Assembly: GCA_902787575.1 (NCBI GenBank)
Contig: CADAGX010000021.1
Span: forward strand, 1 to 47,182
Origin: an uncultured Bacteroidales bacterium
GTDB taxonomy: Bacteria; Bacteroidota; Bacteroidia; Bacteroidales; Bacteroidaceae
DNA length: 47,182 bases
Direction of reading: 5' to 3'
Of the stretch, positions 9,150-17,954 are shown piece by piece. The notes beneath the pieces were generated by a model that ran no database searches, was not told the DNA's origin, and worked only from the letters and a program-made list of their open reading frames with translations. The position numbers were made by a program, and so were the translations under genes. Position 1 is the first letter of the stretch; each line of letters opens with the position of its first letter.

Positions 9150-9397
9150 GAGAGTTTGCCGAGGCGCTCTGTCGGCTCGTGGCTCGCGAGCTGCAGCAGC
9201 AAGATGGCGAGTACGTGCGCGGTGCCGTGCGGGTGCTCGACGCCCGCTGCCACCTGTTCCGCCTCGTCCCGCATCAGACAACGGACGAAGCCGAGGACGT
9301 ATTCGCGCTCTCCGACCTCTGCCGCGTGGATGAAGATATGCAAACCATTCCAGACATGAACCGTGCCCTCTCCGTGGCACGCAACTATTTCCTATGA
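9128..9397 (+). CDS. Small protein of unknown function between leuD and cimA
   Basis: An 89-residue frame starting at GTG 9128, overlapping leuD by 22 bases and ending in ATGA overlap with cimA. I do not recognise a family. The sequence is charged and looks globular: an amphipathic N-terminal helix ([20 protein letters not shown]), a beta-like middle (GEYVRGAVRVLDARCHLFRLVPH) and an acidic tail (DEAEDVFALSDLCRVDEDMQ). It lacks a signal peptide, membrane segment or metal motif. Its codon use matches the neighbours, and the overlaps at both ends argue that it is translated. It could be an accessory to the isomerase or to CimA, but that is inference from position alone. Confidence 0.7.
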   Translation: MGTTEQIREFAEALCRLVARELQQQDGEYVRGAVRVLDARCHLFRLVPHQTTDEAEDVFALSDLCRVDEDMQTIPDMNRALSVARNYFL

Positions 9398-10929
9398 AAG
9401 AGCGGCTGATAGAAATCATGGACACCACGCTGCGAGACGGCGAGCAGACGAGCGGTGTCAGCTTCATGCCTCACGAGAAACTGGTCATCGCAAGGGCCCT
9501 CTTGCACAAGTTGAACGTAGACCGCATCGAAGTGGCCAGTGCACATGTCTCTGATGGCGAGATGGAAGCCGTGAAGAGCATCACCCGCTGGGCCAAACAG
9601 ACAGGGCGACTGGACAGCGTAGAGGTGCTGGGCTTTGTGGACGGGACGAAGAGCGTAGACTGGATAACCGAAGCAGGCTGCCGCCATCTCAACCTCCTCT
9701 GCAAGGGCAGTCTGCGCCACTGCCGCGAGCAGCTGGGCAAAGAGCCCGAAGAGCATATACGCGAAATCCGTCAGGTGATAGACTACGCAGACGCAAAGGG
9801 CGTGGGCGTGAACATCTATCTCGAGGACTGGAGCAACGGCATGAAGGACAGCCCCGAGTACGTCTTCCAAGTCGTTGATGCACTGCGCGATAGCAGCATC
9901 CAGCGCTACATGCTGCCCGACACACTGGGCATCCTCAACCCGCTCGACCTCATCCGCTACGTCCGCCGCATGGTGAAGCGTTATCCCACCCTGCGCTTCG
10001 ACTTCCACGCTCACAACGACTACGACCTTGCCATCAGCAACGTGCTGGCCGCCGTCTTGAGCGGCTGTCAAGGCATCCACACCTGCGTGAACGGACTGGG
10101 CGAGCGAGCAGGCAATGCTCCGCTGGCCAGCGTGCAAGCCATACTGAAAGACCAGTTCCAAGCGCGCACCCACATCCGCGAGAGCCGCCTGGGCGAAGTC
10201 TCGCGCCTCGTAGAGAGCTACAGCGGAATCGCCATTCCGCCCAACCAGCCCATCACGGGCGAAAACGTCTTTACGCAGGTGGCTGGCGTGCACGCAGACG
10301 GCGACAAGAAAGCCGGCCTCTATCAGAACGCGCTGCTTCCCGAACGCTTCGGCCGCAAGCGCGCCTACGCACTGGGGAAGAACAGCGGAAAAGCCAACAT
10401 ACTGAAGAACCTCGAGGAACTGGGCCTCTGCCTCACGCCCGAACAGGCGCGCAGCGTCACCGAACGCATCATCGAACTGGGCGACAAGAAGGAACTCGTC
10501 ACGCAGGAAGACCTGCCCTTCATCGTAAGCGACGTACTGGGGCACGGCACGCTCGCAGACGAGCACGTTCGCCTGCTCTCGTACGTGGTCACCACCGCCT
10601 ACAGTCTGAAGCCGCTGGCCAGCCTGCGACTCGAAATCAACGGAGCCACCTACGAGGAGAGCGCACAGGGCAACGGCCAGTTCGACGCCTTCGTGCGCGC
10701 CATACGCCATATATACAAGGAGAAGCTCTCGCGCCCCTTCCCGTGGCTGACAGACTACACCGTGTCCATCCCGCCCGGCGGCCGCACCGACGCCTTCGTT
10801 CAGACCACCATCACATGGAACTGGAACGGCAAGACGCTCCGCACCCGCGGCCTCGATGCCGACCAGACAGAGGCGGCCATAAAGGCCACCATCAAGATGC
10901 TCAACCTCATAGAACAAGACTTCATTTAA
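9394..10929 (+). CDS. cimA: (R)-citramalate synthase, CimA type (LeuA paralogue)
   Basis: A 511-residue DRE-TIM metallolyase with [12 protein letters not shown] at residues 10-21, FHAHNDYDLA (metal-binding HxH), NGLGERAGNAPL and a C-terminal regulatory domain. Several blocks match the Leptospira-type citramalate synthase as I remember it (VDRIEVASA, GFVDG.K.VDWI, YLEDWSNG, FTQ.AGVHADGDKK, LPERFGRKR.YALGK), so I favour acetyl-CoA plus pyruvate to citramalate over a second isopropylmalate synthase. This would feed threonine-independent isoleucine synthesis and share LeuCD. The start codon overlaps the stop of the small upstream gene. It is the last gene of the operon; leuB, needed for both routes, is not in the window. 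Confidence 0.8.
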   Translation: MKERLIEIMDTTLRDGEQTSGVSFMPHEKLVIARALLHKLNVDRIEVASAHVSDGEMEAVKSITRWAKQTGRLDSVEVLGFVDGTKSVDWITEAGCRHLNLLCKGSLRHCREQLGKEPEEHIREIRQVIDYADAKGVGVNIYLEDWSNGMKDSPEYVFQVVDALRDSSIQRYMLPDTLGILNPLDLIRYVRRMVKRYPTLRFDFHAHNDYDLAISNVLAAVLSGCQGIHTCVNGLGERAGNAPLASVQAILKDQFQARTHIRESRLGEVSRLVESYSGIAIPPNQPITGENVFTQVAGVHADGDKKAGLYQNALLPERFGRKRAYALGKNSGKANILKNLEELGLCLTPEQARSVTERIIELGDKKELVTQEDLPFIVSDVLGHGTLADEHVRLLSYVVTTAYSLKPLASLRLEINGATYEESAQGNGQFDAFVRAIRHIYKEKLSRPFPWLTDYTVSIPPGGRTDAFVQTTITWNWNGKTLRTRGLDADQTEAAIKATIKMLNLIEQDFI

Positions 10930-10933
10930 AGTA

Positions 10934-11040
10934 AAGGTTAGTGGTTAGTGGTTAGAGGTTAGTGGTTAGAGGTTAGAGGTTAGTGGTTAGAGGTTAGCGA
11001 ATCTTTCATCTCTCACCTCTCACCTCTCACCTCTCACCAT
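10934..11040. repeat. Heptamer arrays in inverted arrangement after cimA
   Basis: About eight GGTTAGT/GGTTAGA/GGTTAGC units (10940-10997) are followed by CTCTCAC units (11011-11038). The two runs have the same period and are partly complementary, so the transcript could fold into a long imperfect hairpin between the convergent cimA and FGE-lipoprotein genes. Confidence 0.8.
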
Positions 11041-11065
11041 TCAAAAAAGACAGAGGGAGTGGGCT

Positions 11066-12496
11066 TTACAAGGCAATCCTGAATCCTACATTACAGAAAC
11101 TCTTGGCGGGCGAGTCGTAGAGGCGACGTGTCACGCGGCAGAACGATTCGCCATTGCTCCAGCAGCCGCCGCGTCCCACATGATAGATGCCAGACGAGGG
11201 ACCAGAAGGGTTCACCTGCGGACTGACTGCATACCACTCGGCATCGTACCAGTCGTGACACCACTCCCAGACGTTGCCGCTCATGTCGTACAGCCCCAGC
11301 TCGTTGGGGTCCTTAATGGCCACCTTGTGCGTCTGCTCGCCGCTGTTGTCACCGAACCACGCCACGTACGAGAGCATATCGGCTCCCGCATAGATGCAGC
11401 CCTGGCTGTGGCGGCCGCCGCGTGCCGCATATTCCCACTCGGCCTCGGTGGGCAGGCGGAAGGTCTTGCCCGTCTGCTGGTTCAACTTCTGGATGAACGC
11501 CTGGCAGTCCTCCCAGCTCACCTTCTCCACGGGCAGACTGTCGCCCCTGAACTCGCTGGGGTTCGTGCCCATCACGGCCTCCCACAGCTGCTGCGTCACC
11601 TCGGTTTGTCCGATATGATAGCTGCTCAGCGTGACTTGGTGCATGGGTTTCTCGTTGTCGTACGTAGAGTCGCAGCCCATCCAGAACGTGCCTCCCTCCA
11701 CGGCCACCAGCCGATATGACACGCCGTTCACGGTCAGCGTCTCTGTGCCGGCCGAGCCCGGAGCGGTGGTGAACGACTTCGCAGGCCCGTACTCGTAGAG
11801 GCTGTCTATGCGCAGGAAGGAGCGGTAGTAGTACCGCGTGTCAGGAATGAGCCATGAAGCCTCGGCCGCAAACAAGTCCGAGTCCTTCGGGCTGTAGATG
11901 GCATACGAAGCCTTGTTCAGCCAGGTGGGCTCGCTGTCTGTGCTCCACAGGACGCCAAAGGCGGCGGAGTCCATCTCGGCAGGCGTCAAGTTCACGCGGC
12001 CCGAGAAGCAGGCCTCGGTGGGCCCGATGTTGCTCGCGTCGCACGTCTCCAACTGCAGAGGCTCGGTGGAAAACGACTCCACGGGCCCGAATCCGAACGA
12101 AGGCCCGTGATGGAGGTAGAACCGATAGTAATACTTCGTGCCGGGCAGCAGCGGAGTCATCTTTACGCAGTACGTCTTGTCGTCCTGCACGTTGCACGCT
12201 GCAGCCGCCACCTTGTTGTCCCACATCAGCTCCTCATCTGTGCCCCAGATGATGCCGCACGAGACCACTGCCAGTTCTTGGTCCGAGAGGCGGACTTGCC
12301 CGCTGACCGTGGCAAACGTCACGCCTGCCTCCACCGTGTCTTCCAAGGCCGTCACCGTGCCGGCGGGCCCCTGAGGAGCGTCCGTGTTGCTGTTGTTGTA
12401 AATCACCACCGGGTCGCCCTCGGTGCAAGAGATAAGGATTGAAAACAAAAATACACCAGCAAGTGCAAGAAGGATTTTTGGTTTCATATGTGACAT
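11066..12496 (-). CDS. Lipoprotein with two Fn3-like repeats and an FGE-sulfatase (SUMF1) domain
   Basis: A 476-residue lipoprotein; the signal sequence ends in the lipobox ISCT, so Cys24 would be lipidated. Two similar beta modules follow, each ending in a YYYR...FGPVESFST-type motif (about residues 50-145 and 150-245). The C-terminal half is an FGE/SUMF1 domain: VEGGTFWMGCDSTYDNEKPMHQVTLSSY, QTEVTQQLWEAVMG, RLPTEAEWEYAARGG, GLYDMSGNVWEWCHDWY and a final VGFRIAL. Bacteroidota use this fold in many surface lipoproteins, often without sulfatase-activating function, and no sulfatase gene is nearby. ATG at 12487 is an equally good start. A TATCTTTG box lies 18 bases upstream of the listed start. 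Confidence 0.88.
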   Translation of the reverse strand: MSHMKPKILLALAGVFLFSILISCTEGDPVVIYNNSNTDAPQGPAGTVTALEDTVEAGVTFATVSGQVRLSDQELAVVSCGIIWGTDEELMWDNKVAAAACNVQDDKTYCVKMTPLLPGTKYYYRFYLHHGPSFGFGPVESFSTEPLQLETCDASNIGPTEACFSGRVNLTPAEMDSAAFGVLWSTDSEPTWLNKASYAIYSPKDSDLFAAEASWLIPDTRYYYRSFLRIDSLYEYGPAKSFTTAPGSAGTETLTVNGVSYRLVAVEGGTFWMGCDSTYDNEKPMHQVTLSSYHIGQTEVTQQLWEAVMGTNPSEFRGDSLPVEKVSWEDCQAFIQKLNQQTGKTFRLPTEAEWEYAARGGRHSQGCIYAGADMLSYVAWFGDNSGEQTHKVAIKDPNELGLYDMSGNVWEWCHDWYDAEWYAVSPQVNPSGPSSGIYHVGRGGCWSNGESFCRVTRRLYDSPAKSFCNVGFRIAL

Positions 12497-12514
12497 GTCT
12501 TACTTTCTGTGGTG

Positions 12515-12522
12515 CAAAGATA
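12515..12522 (-). promoter_or_regulatory. -7 promoter box of the FGE-domain lipoprotein gene
   Basis: TATCTTTG on the minus strand, followed by GCACC, is a standard Bacteroidota box. The -33 region is T-rich but has no exact TTTG. Confidence 0.6.
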
Positions 12523-12689
12523 CACTTTTATGGCGGAAAAACAGCACGCGGCACCGATTTTTTTTACGAGAAGGCACCCGATGCATACCATCCCGCCCAA
12601 AAACAGGGCCTAGACGTATTCGGCCGAGACCCGCCTCGGGCCAGGCGAAACAAATATGCACAGCCAGTGCAAAAAATGGAAAAAGAAAG

Positions 12690-12721
12690 TTTGCACAGTT
12701 CGGATTTATTAGATAAATTTG
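12690..12721 (+). promoter_or_regulatory. Promoter of the GH38 - deacetylase operon
   Basis: TTTG at 12690-12693 and TAAATTTG at 12714-12721 with a 20-base spacer. The ATG at 12755 is 33 bases beyond the box. This argues against the upstream TTG at 12719, which lies inside the promoter. Confidence 0.7.
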
Positions 12722-12754
12722 CGGCGCGAACCATCACCCCAAACAGACAAAGAA

Positions 12755-15700
12755 ATGAGATTTCAGACCGCTTCCCTGCTGCTGGCGCTCGGCTGCCTGG
12801 CGCTGCAGGCTCAGCAATACACACCTGTGGCTCTGACAGGATTCAACGCAGACGGCATCTACCAGAAGGGCGAGACGCGCTCGGCCCACACTCCGCTCGA
12901 CAATGCGAACTGGATTTTCTACGGCTCGGACGTGAAGGAGAGTGGAGGACTGAAGCAGACGCTCGCCTCGGCGCTCTACGGAGTGCCCTACCAGTTGGCG
13001 GACTTCGGCGCGAACAACATGCTGCACCTGACTACAGGCTCCGACGCACTGAAGAGCGGCACGCTCAGCTTCGGCACTCCGGTCGGCGCCGAATTGCTGT
13101 TCGTTCTGGGCGCATCGGCCAACGGGCAGAAAGACGTGAAAGTGACCGTTTGCTACTCGGACGGCTCGAAGGAGAGCGTCCAGGCCATCAGCTTCCACGA
13201 CTGGTACGGAGGAGAGGAGGCAAGTGCCGTCTCTGGGCTTGGCCGCATGGACAAGAACTCGGGCAGCTTTGACAGCCGGCTGGGCTTCGGCCTCTTCGAT
13301 GCCATCCTGCCGGTCAGCGCGGCAAAGGAGGTGGCAAGCCTGATGTGCGAGGCCTCGGAGGGGAACGAAGCGCACACCTCGATTCTGGCCGTAACGGCTG
13401 CCTCGGGCCACGTGTTCGGCGACGCCTGCCAGCTGATGCTGGTAAACAACTCACACCTCGACACGCAGTGGAACTGGGACGTAAAGACAACCATCGAACA
13501 GTATGTGGCGGCCACGCTGAACGACAACATGGCACGGCTGAAGGCCTACCCACACTTCCGCTTCAATTTCGAAGGCGCGGTGAAGTATCAGTGGATGAAG
13601 GAGTACTACCCTGCCCTCTACGAGCGACTGAAGCAACTGGTGGCCGAGGAGCGCTGGTGCCCGGCCGGAGGTTCGTGGGACGCCAACGAGACGATGGTGT
13701 CGAGCGCCGAATCGCTGCTGCGCAACCTACTCTACGGACAGACGTTCTATAAACGCGAGTTCGGACGCAAGGGCGGTACGGACATCATGGTGCCGGACTG
13801 CTTCGGCTTCTCGGCTGCGCTGCCCAGCATTGCGGCGCACTGCGGATTTACGGGCTTTCACACGCAGAAGCTCAGCTGGGGCTCGGCCTACGACTACGGC
13901 TCGCTGCCCACCATGGGCAAATGGCGAGGCGTGGACGGCAGCGAAATCTACTGCGTGCTGAAGATGGGAGCCTACGACCGCACCTGGAACGAGAATCTGG
14001 CCTTCAGCAGCGACATGCTGGCCACGGCACGCGAGAACCGGAAGCAATATGGAGTGGCGGCCGCGTTCCGCTATACCGGAAAGTCGGGCGACCGCGGCGG
14101 AGCCATGAGCGACGAGAACGCCCAGTGGCTCGAGAAGAGCATCACGGCTGACGGACCGGTGAAGGTGCGGCTCGTGACGCCAACCGAGATGTTTGCCTAC
14201 ATGGCCGAGAACGACCACGGGCAGTATCCGGTGGTGGACCACGAACTGCCAATGCGTACACACGGAGTGGGCTGCTACACGAGCCAGACCATGATGAAAT
14301 ACTGGAACCGACGAAACGAGCAGGCCGGCGATGCGGCCGAACGGAGCGCAGTGACTGCACAGTGGCTAGGCGGATACGACTATCCGAGACGCACGCTCAC
14401 GGAGGCGTGGCAACGCGTCATCTGGCATCAGTTTCACGACGACTTGCCCGGCACGTGCATCCCGCGCGCATACGGATACAGCCAGAACGATGAAGTGCTC
14501 TCGCTGCTCGATTTCACGCGAACGACCTCGCTGGCCGCCTCGGCCGTGGCAAGCCAGCTCAACACAGAGACGGAGCACACGCCTCTGGTGGTCTATAACC
14601 CACTGGCCATAGACCGCGAGGACGTGGTGGAGGCCGAGGTGGAGGCCGACAGGGCTTGGACGGGCATCCGGGTGACGGACGCCTCGGGCCAAGAGATGCC
14701 TGCACAGCTGACACGCTTTGCCGAAGGCCGCCAGCACTTCATCTTCCTGGCACGCGTTCCCAGCACAGGATTCGCCGTCTTCGACCTGCAGCCCGACGCA
14801 CCCTGCACGCTCAATCCTGAGGGATTCAGTGTCACCAGCAGCGGACTGGAGAACGACAAATACCGCGTAAGCATCGACACGCAGACAGGCGACATCAAGA
14901 GCATCTACGACAAACGCCTCGGGCAGGAACTGCTCAGCGCCAACCTGCGACTGGCACTGATGGCCTGCAAATCCACTGCGTGGCCCGCTTGGGAAATCCC
15001 CTACTCGGCCACACGAGCCACCAGCAACTACGTGAACAATGCAGACGGCACGCTGCGCATAGAGGTGGCAGAAGACGGACCGCTGCGCAAGGCACTGCGC
15101 ATCGAGCGCACACGCCTCGGCTCCACATTTGTGCAGTACGTGCGACTCTGCAGCGCAGGAGCCAACGAGCGAGTGGACGTGTGGAATGAGGTCGACTGGC
15201 AGTCGAGAGGCTACCTGCTGAAGCTGGAAGCCAACCTTAGGGCCACCAACCAAAAGGCCACATTCGACAACTCGCTGGGATTCATCTCACGCGGACTGAG
15301 CACAGAGAACTTCTACGAATATCCGGCACACCAATGGGCCGACCAGACGAATACGGCGGGCACTTACGGAGTGTCTATCCTGAACGACTGCAAGTACGGC
15401 TGGGACAAACCAAGCACCGGCCGGCTGCGCATGAGCCTCATCTATTCGCCTGAGGTGGCCGACGCGTACAGCTATCAGGCACAGCAAGACCTCGGGCTGA
15501 ACCGCTTCCAGTTCTCCATTTACAGTCATTCGGGCAAGGTGGGTGCCGACACCCAGTGGCAGAGCGACCGACTCAACCAGCCGCTGCGTGCATTTCTGAG
15601 CACGCCACACGAGGGAACGCTCGGTGCCTCGTTCAGTTTCATCCAGAACAGCACGCCTGCCGTAGCCGTCCGCGCACTGAAGCTGGCCGAAGACGACGAC

Positions 15701-17167
15701 CGGATAATTGTCCGCCTGCACGAACTCACAGGGCAGCAGCAAGAAGGCGTCACGCTCTCGTTCCCCACAGAAATCCTCTGGGCCGAAGAGACGAACGGAC
15801 TGGAGGAGCGCATTGGCGACGCCACCTTCAGCGGCCGCAGCCTCACGTTCAGCATCGGAGCCTTTGCGCCCAAGACCTTTGCCATACGGCTGAAAACGTT
15901 TGATGCCGCAGCCAACAGCCAACAGCCAACAGCCAACAGCCAACAGCCACTCGAACTGGAGTACAACTCAGACGTGATGAGCCTCGATGCCAACCGCTCA
16001 GACGGCAACACCGGCACGCTGGGGATGCTCTTTCCCGGCGAGTTGCTGCCCGACACGCTCTGGCACGATGGCATCCCCTTTGTCATCGGGCCGCGCGCAG
16101 CAATGAAGAAGAACGCCCTCACCTGTCGCGGACAGACCATCCAACTGCCTGATGGCGCACACGGCAGGCTCCACATCGCAGCCTTCAGCATCACACCCTC
16201 GGGCGAGACGCTCACCCTCTTGGCCGACGGGCAGCCGCTCACCACCCGGGTGCCGTCAGCCATAGGCAACGTGGCCGACCGCGGAACGTACTTCAGCGCA
16301 CCCGTGTTCCGGAACGAGAACGTGGCATTCACCGCCACGCACAGCCACGAGAAGACCAGCAAGCGCGACATCCCCTACCAGTATCTCCACCTCTTCCACC
16401 AGACGCTGACACTGCCCCCGGGCACGCAGTCCATCACCCTGCCCGAGAACACTAAGATTTACCTTGTGGCTGCCACAGTGGAGATGGGCAACTGCGACCA
16501 GCGGCTCGTCGCACTCAGTTCCGCAGACGAGCTGTTCCCCACGGCTCAGGAAGTGCCGGCCGAAGCCGCACCCTGCGGCCAGTGGCTCGTGCCCGGCAGC
16601 ATCTCGGCCTCGGGCTATACGAGTGCAGCCGAGGCACCCAAGATGGCAGCCGACGGCTGCTCGTACACCAAGTGGTGCGACGCCAGCAGCTCCACCAAGT
16701 ATCTGCAGTACACCTTCTCCTCGGAAGTGGACGTCTGCCAGTGGCAGGTGCTCTGTGCAGGCATAGAGAGCACAAGCTACGTGGCCGCAGCACTGCGCCT
16801 GCAGCGCCTCAATGCCGAGACCTCGAAGTGGGAAGATGTGGATGCAGTGACGCAAAACACAGAGAACCACATCATCCGCGGCCTTGCGCCCGTGCGCGCC
16901 AAACGCTTCCGCCTGCTGGTGGACAGCCCAGTGCAGGGCGGAGCAGGCACGGCACGCATCTATCAGTTCAACCTCTACGGCCACACTCCCTCCGAGCCCA
17001 CCGCACTGCAGACCGTGCGCCCCGACCTGCGGGACGGCCGGTACCCCGTCTACACGCTGCAGGGCGTGCGCGTGGCTACGGCCCATGCCGCCAACGGCAC
17101 ACTGCGCCTGCCACAGTTGCCAAGCGGCATCTATGTAGTGGCCGGACGAAAACTCAGGGTAAGATGA
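12755..17167 (+). CDS. Secreted GH38 alpha-mannosidase with discoidin and sorting-tail domains
   Basis: A protein of about 1470 residues that hydrolyses alpha-mannosidic bonds, as in host or yeast N-glycans. ATG 12755 is followed by a signal peptide (MRFQTASLLLALGCLALQAQ). The N-terminal beta domain is followed by the GH38 barrel: NNSHLDTQWNWD with H234 and D236 of the zinc site, and VPDCFGF with D348 as the likely nucleophile. A helical middle domain (WQRVIWHQFHDDLPG) and beta-sandwich C-terminal domains follow, then a discoidin (F5/8C)-like module at about 1280-1410. The last 50 residues (YTLQGVRV...LPSGIYVVAGRKLRVR) resemble a type IX secretion sorting tail. A heptamer repeat lies in frame at about residues 1053-1065. 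The stop overlaps the deacetylase start. Confidence 0.92.
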   Translation: MRFQTASLLLALGCLALQAQQYTPVALTGFNADGIYQKGETRSAHTPLDNANWIFYGSDVKESGGLKQTLASALYGVPYQLADFGANNMLHLTTGSDALKSGTLSFGTPVGAELLFVLGASANGQKDVKVTVCYSDGSKESVQAISFHDWYGGEEASAVSGLGRMDKNSGSFDSRLGFGLFDAILPVSAAKEVASLMCEASEGNEAHTSILAVTAASGHVFGDACQLMLVNNSHLDTQWNWDVKTTIEQYVAATLNDNMARLKAYPHFRFNFEGAVKYQWMKEYYPALYERLKQLVAEERWCPAGGSWDANETMVSSAESLLRNLLYGQTFYKREFGRKGGTDIMVPDCFGFSAALPSIAAHCGFTGFHTQKLSWGSAYDYGSLPTMGKWRGVDGSEIYCVLKMGAYDRTWNENLAFSSDMLATARENRKQYGVAAAFRYTGKSGDRGGAMSDENAQWLEKSITADGPVKVRLVTPTEMFAYMAENDHGQYPVVDHELPMRTHGVGCYTSQTMMKYWNRRNEQAGDAAERSAVTAQWLGGYDYPRRTLTEAWQRVIWHQFHDDLPGTCIPRAYGYSQNDEVLSLLDFTRTTSLAASAVASQLNTETEHTPLVVYNPLAIDREDVVEAEVEADRAWTGIRVTDASGQEMPAQLTRFAEGRQHFIFLARVPSTGFAVFDLQPDAPCTLNPEGFSVTSSGLENDKYRVSIDTQTGDIKSIYDKRLGQELLSANLRLALMACKSTAWPAWEIPYSATRATSNYVNNADGTLRIEVAEDGPLRKALRIERTRLGSTFVQYVRLCSAGANERVDVWNEVDWQSRGYLLKLEANLRATNQKATFDNSLGFISRGLSTENFYEYPAHQWADQTNTAGTYGVSILNDCKYGWDKPSTGRLRMSLIYSPEVADAYSYQAQQDLGLNRFQFSIYSHSGKVGADTQWQSDRLNQPLRAFLSTPHEGTLGASFSFIQNSTPAVAVRALKLAEDDDRIIVRLHELTGQQQEGVTLSFPTEILWAEETNGLEERIGDATFSGRSLTFSIGAFAPKTFAIRLKTFDAAANSQQPTANSQQPLELEYNSDVMSLDANRSDGNTGTLGMLFPGELLPDTLWHDGIPFVIGPRAAMKKNALTCRGQTIQLPDGAHGRLHIAAFSITPSGETLTLLADGQPLTTRVPSAIGNVADRGTYFSAPVFRNENVAFTATHSHEKTSKRDIPYQYLHLFHQTLTLPPGTQSITLPENTKIYLVAATVEMGNCDQRLVALSSADELFPTAQEVPAEAAPCGQWLVPGSISASGYTSAAEAPKMAADGCSYTKWCDASSSTKYLQYTFSSEVDVCQWQVLCAGIESTSYVAAALRLQRLNAETSKWEDVDAVTQNTENHIIRGLAPVRAKRFRLLVDSPVQGGAGTARIYQFNLYGHTPSEPTALQTVRPDLRDGRYPVYTLQGVRVATAHAANGTLRLPQLPSGIYVVAGRKLRVR
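15911..15949 (+). repeat. In-frame heptamer array inside the GH38 gene
   Basis: About 5.5 copies of GCCAACA, encoding NSQQPTANSQQP in a linker. The same heptamer type occurs in intergenic arrays at 22255-22387. Three heptamers equal seven codons, so the reading frame repeats with a seven-residue period. Confidence 0.9.
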
Positions 17168-17931
17168 TGCGCCGCTTCCTCCTCCTCAGCCTCGCGCTGC
17201 TGCTCGCCTCGGGCTGGGCAGGCGCTCGCAAGACACAGACGCGCTGCCTCTACCGCCAAGGCGGCATTGTGCAGGGCGACCCGTCGCGCCGCCGCGTCTG
17301 TCTGGTCTTCACGGCCGACGCATGGGCCGACGGAGCCGAGACCGTCATCACCACGCTCCGAGAGAAGAACGTGCAGGCAGGCTTCTTCCTCACCGGACGC
17401 TTCTGCGAGCAATACCCCCAAGTGGTGCGCCGCCTCGTCAGCGAGGGCCACTATGTGGGCAGCCATGGCTACGCCCACCTGCTCTACTTCCCGTGGGGAG
17501 GCGGTCCGATGGCCGTCAGCGAGAAGGAGTTCCGCGCAGACATGCAGCGGAGCTACTCACTGATGCGGCGCTTTGGCATCCGGAAACGGCGAGCGCCCTA
17601 CTTCATACCCTCCTACGAGCACTACAACGACACCATCTCGCAGTGGGCACGCCGCATGGGCCTGCAGGTGCTCTCATACACGGCTGGCAGCGGCAGCAAT
17701 GCCGACTACACCATCCCCTCAATGCAAAACTATCGTTCCAGCGACTCGCTGCAGCGCTGCATCCTCCGCTACGAGGCCGAGCACTCGCTGGCCGGACACT
17801 TCATGCTCCTGCATCTGGGCACCCACCCCGAGCGCACCGACAAGTTCTACCTCCGCCTGCCCTGGCTCATAGACGAGCTGCGCAAGCGAGGCTACCAGCT
17901 GGTGGGCGTCCGCCAAATGATAGAAAAATAG
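17164..17931 (+). CDS. Secreted polysaccharide deacetylase (NodB-like)
   Basis: A 255-residue protein with a signal peptide (MMRRFLLLSLALLLASGWAGA), translated by ATGA overlap from the GH38 gene. The NodB fold is visible: FTADAWADG, where classical members have TFDDG; QAGFFLTGRFCEQYPQVVRRLVSEGHYVGSHGYAH with the two metal histidines; RAPYFIPSYEHYN; and HFMLLHLGTHP. The motif-1 variant keeps an aspartate but spreads the usual DD pair. Such proteins remove acetyl groups from N-acetylhexosamine polymers or acetylated xylan. Coupling to an alpha-mannosidase suggests action on a mannose- and GlcNAc-containing glycan, which is inference. A longer open frame back to 16582 is only an alternative frame of GH38. 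Confidence 0.88.
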   Translation: MMRRFLLLSLALLLASGWAGARKTQTRCLYRQGGIVQGDPSRRRVCLVFTADAWADGAETVITTLREKNVQAGFFLTGRFCEQYPQVVRRLVSEGHYVGSHGYAHLLYFPWGGGPMAVSEKEFRADMQRSYSLMRRFGIRKRRAPYFIPSYEHYNDTISQWARRMGLQVLSYTAGSGSNADYTIPSMQNYRSSDSLQRCILRYEAEHSLAGHFMLLHLGTHPERTDKFYLRLPWLIDELRKRGYQLVGVRQMIEK

Positions 17932-17954
17932 TTTCGCGGGACCGGAGGCAGTGC

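Noticed and set aside
16582-17163. N-terminal extension of the deacetylase
   Set aside because: It is an alternative frame of GH38; a signal peptide starts at 17164.
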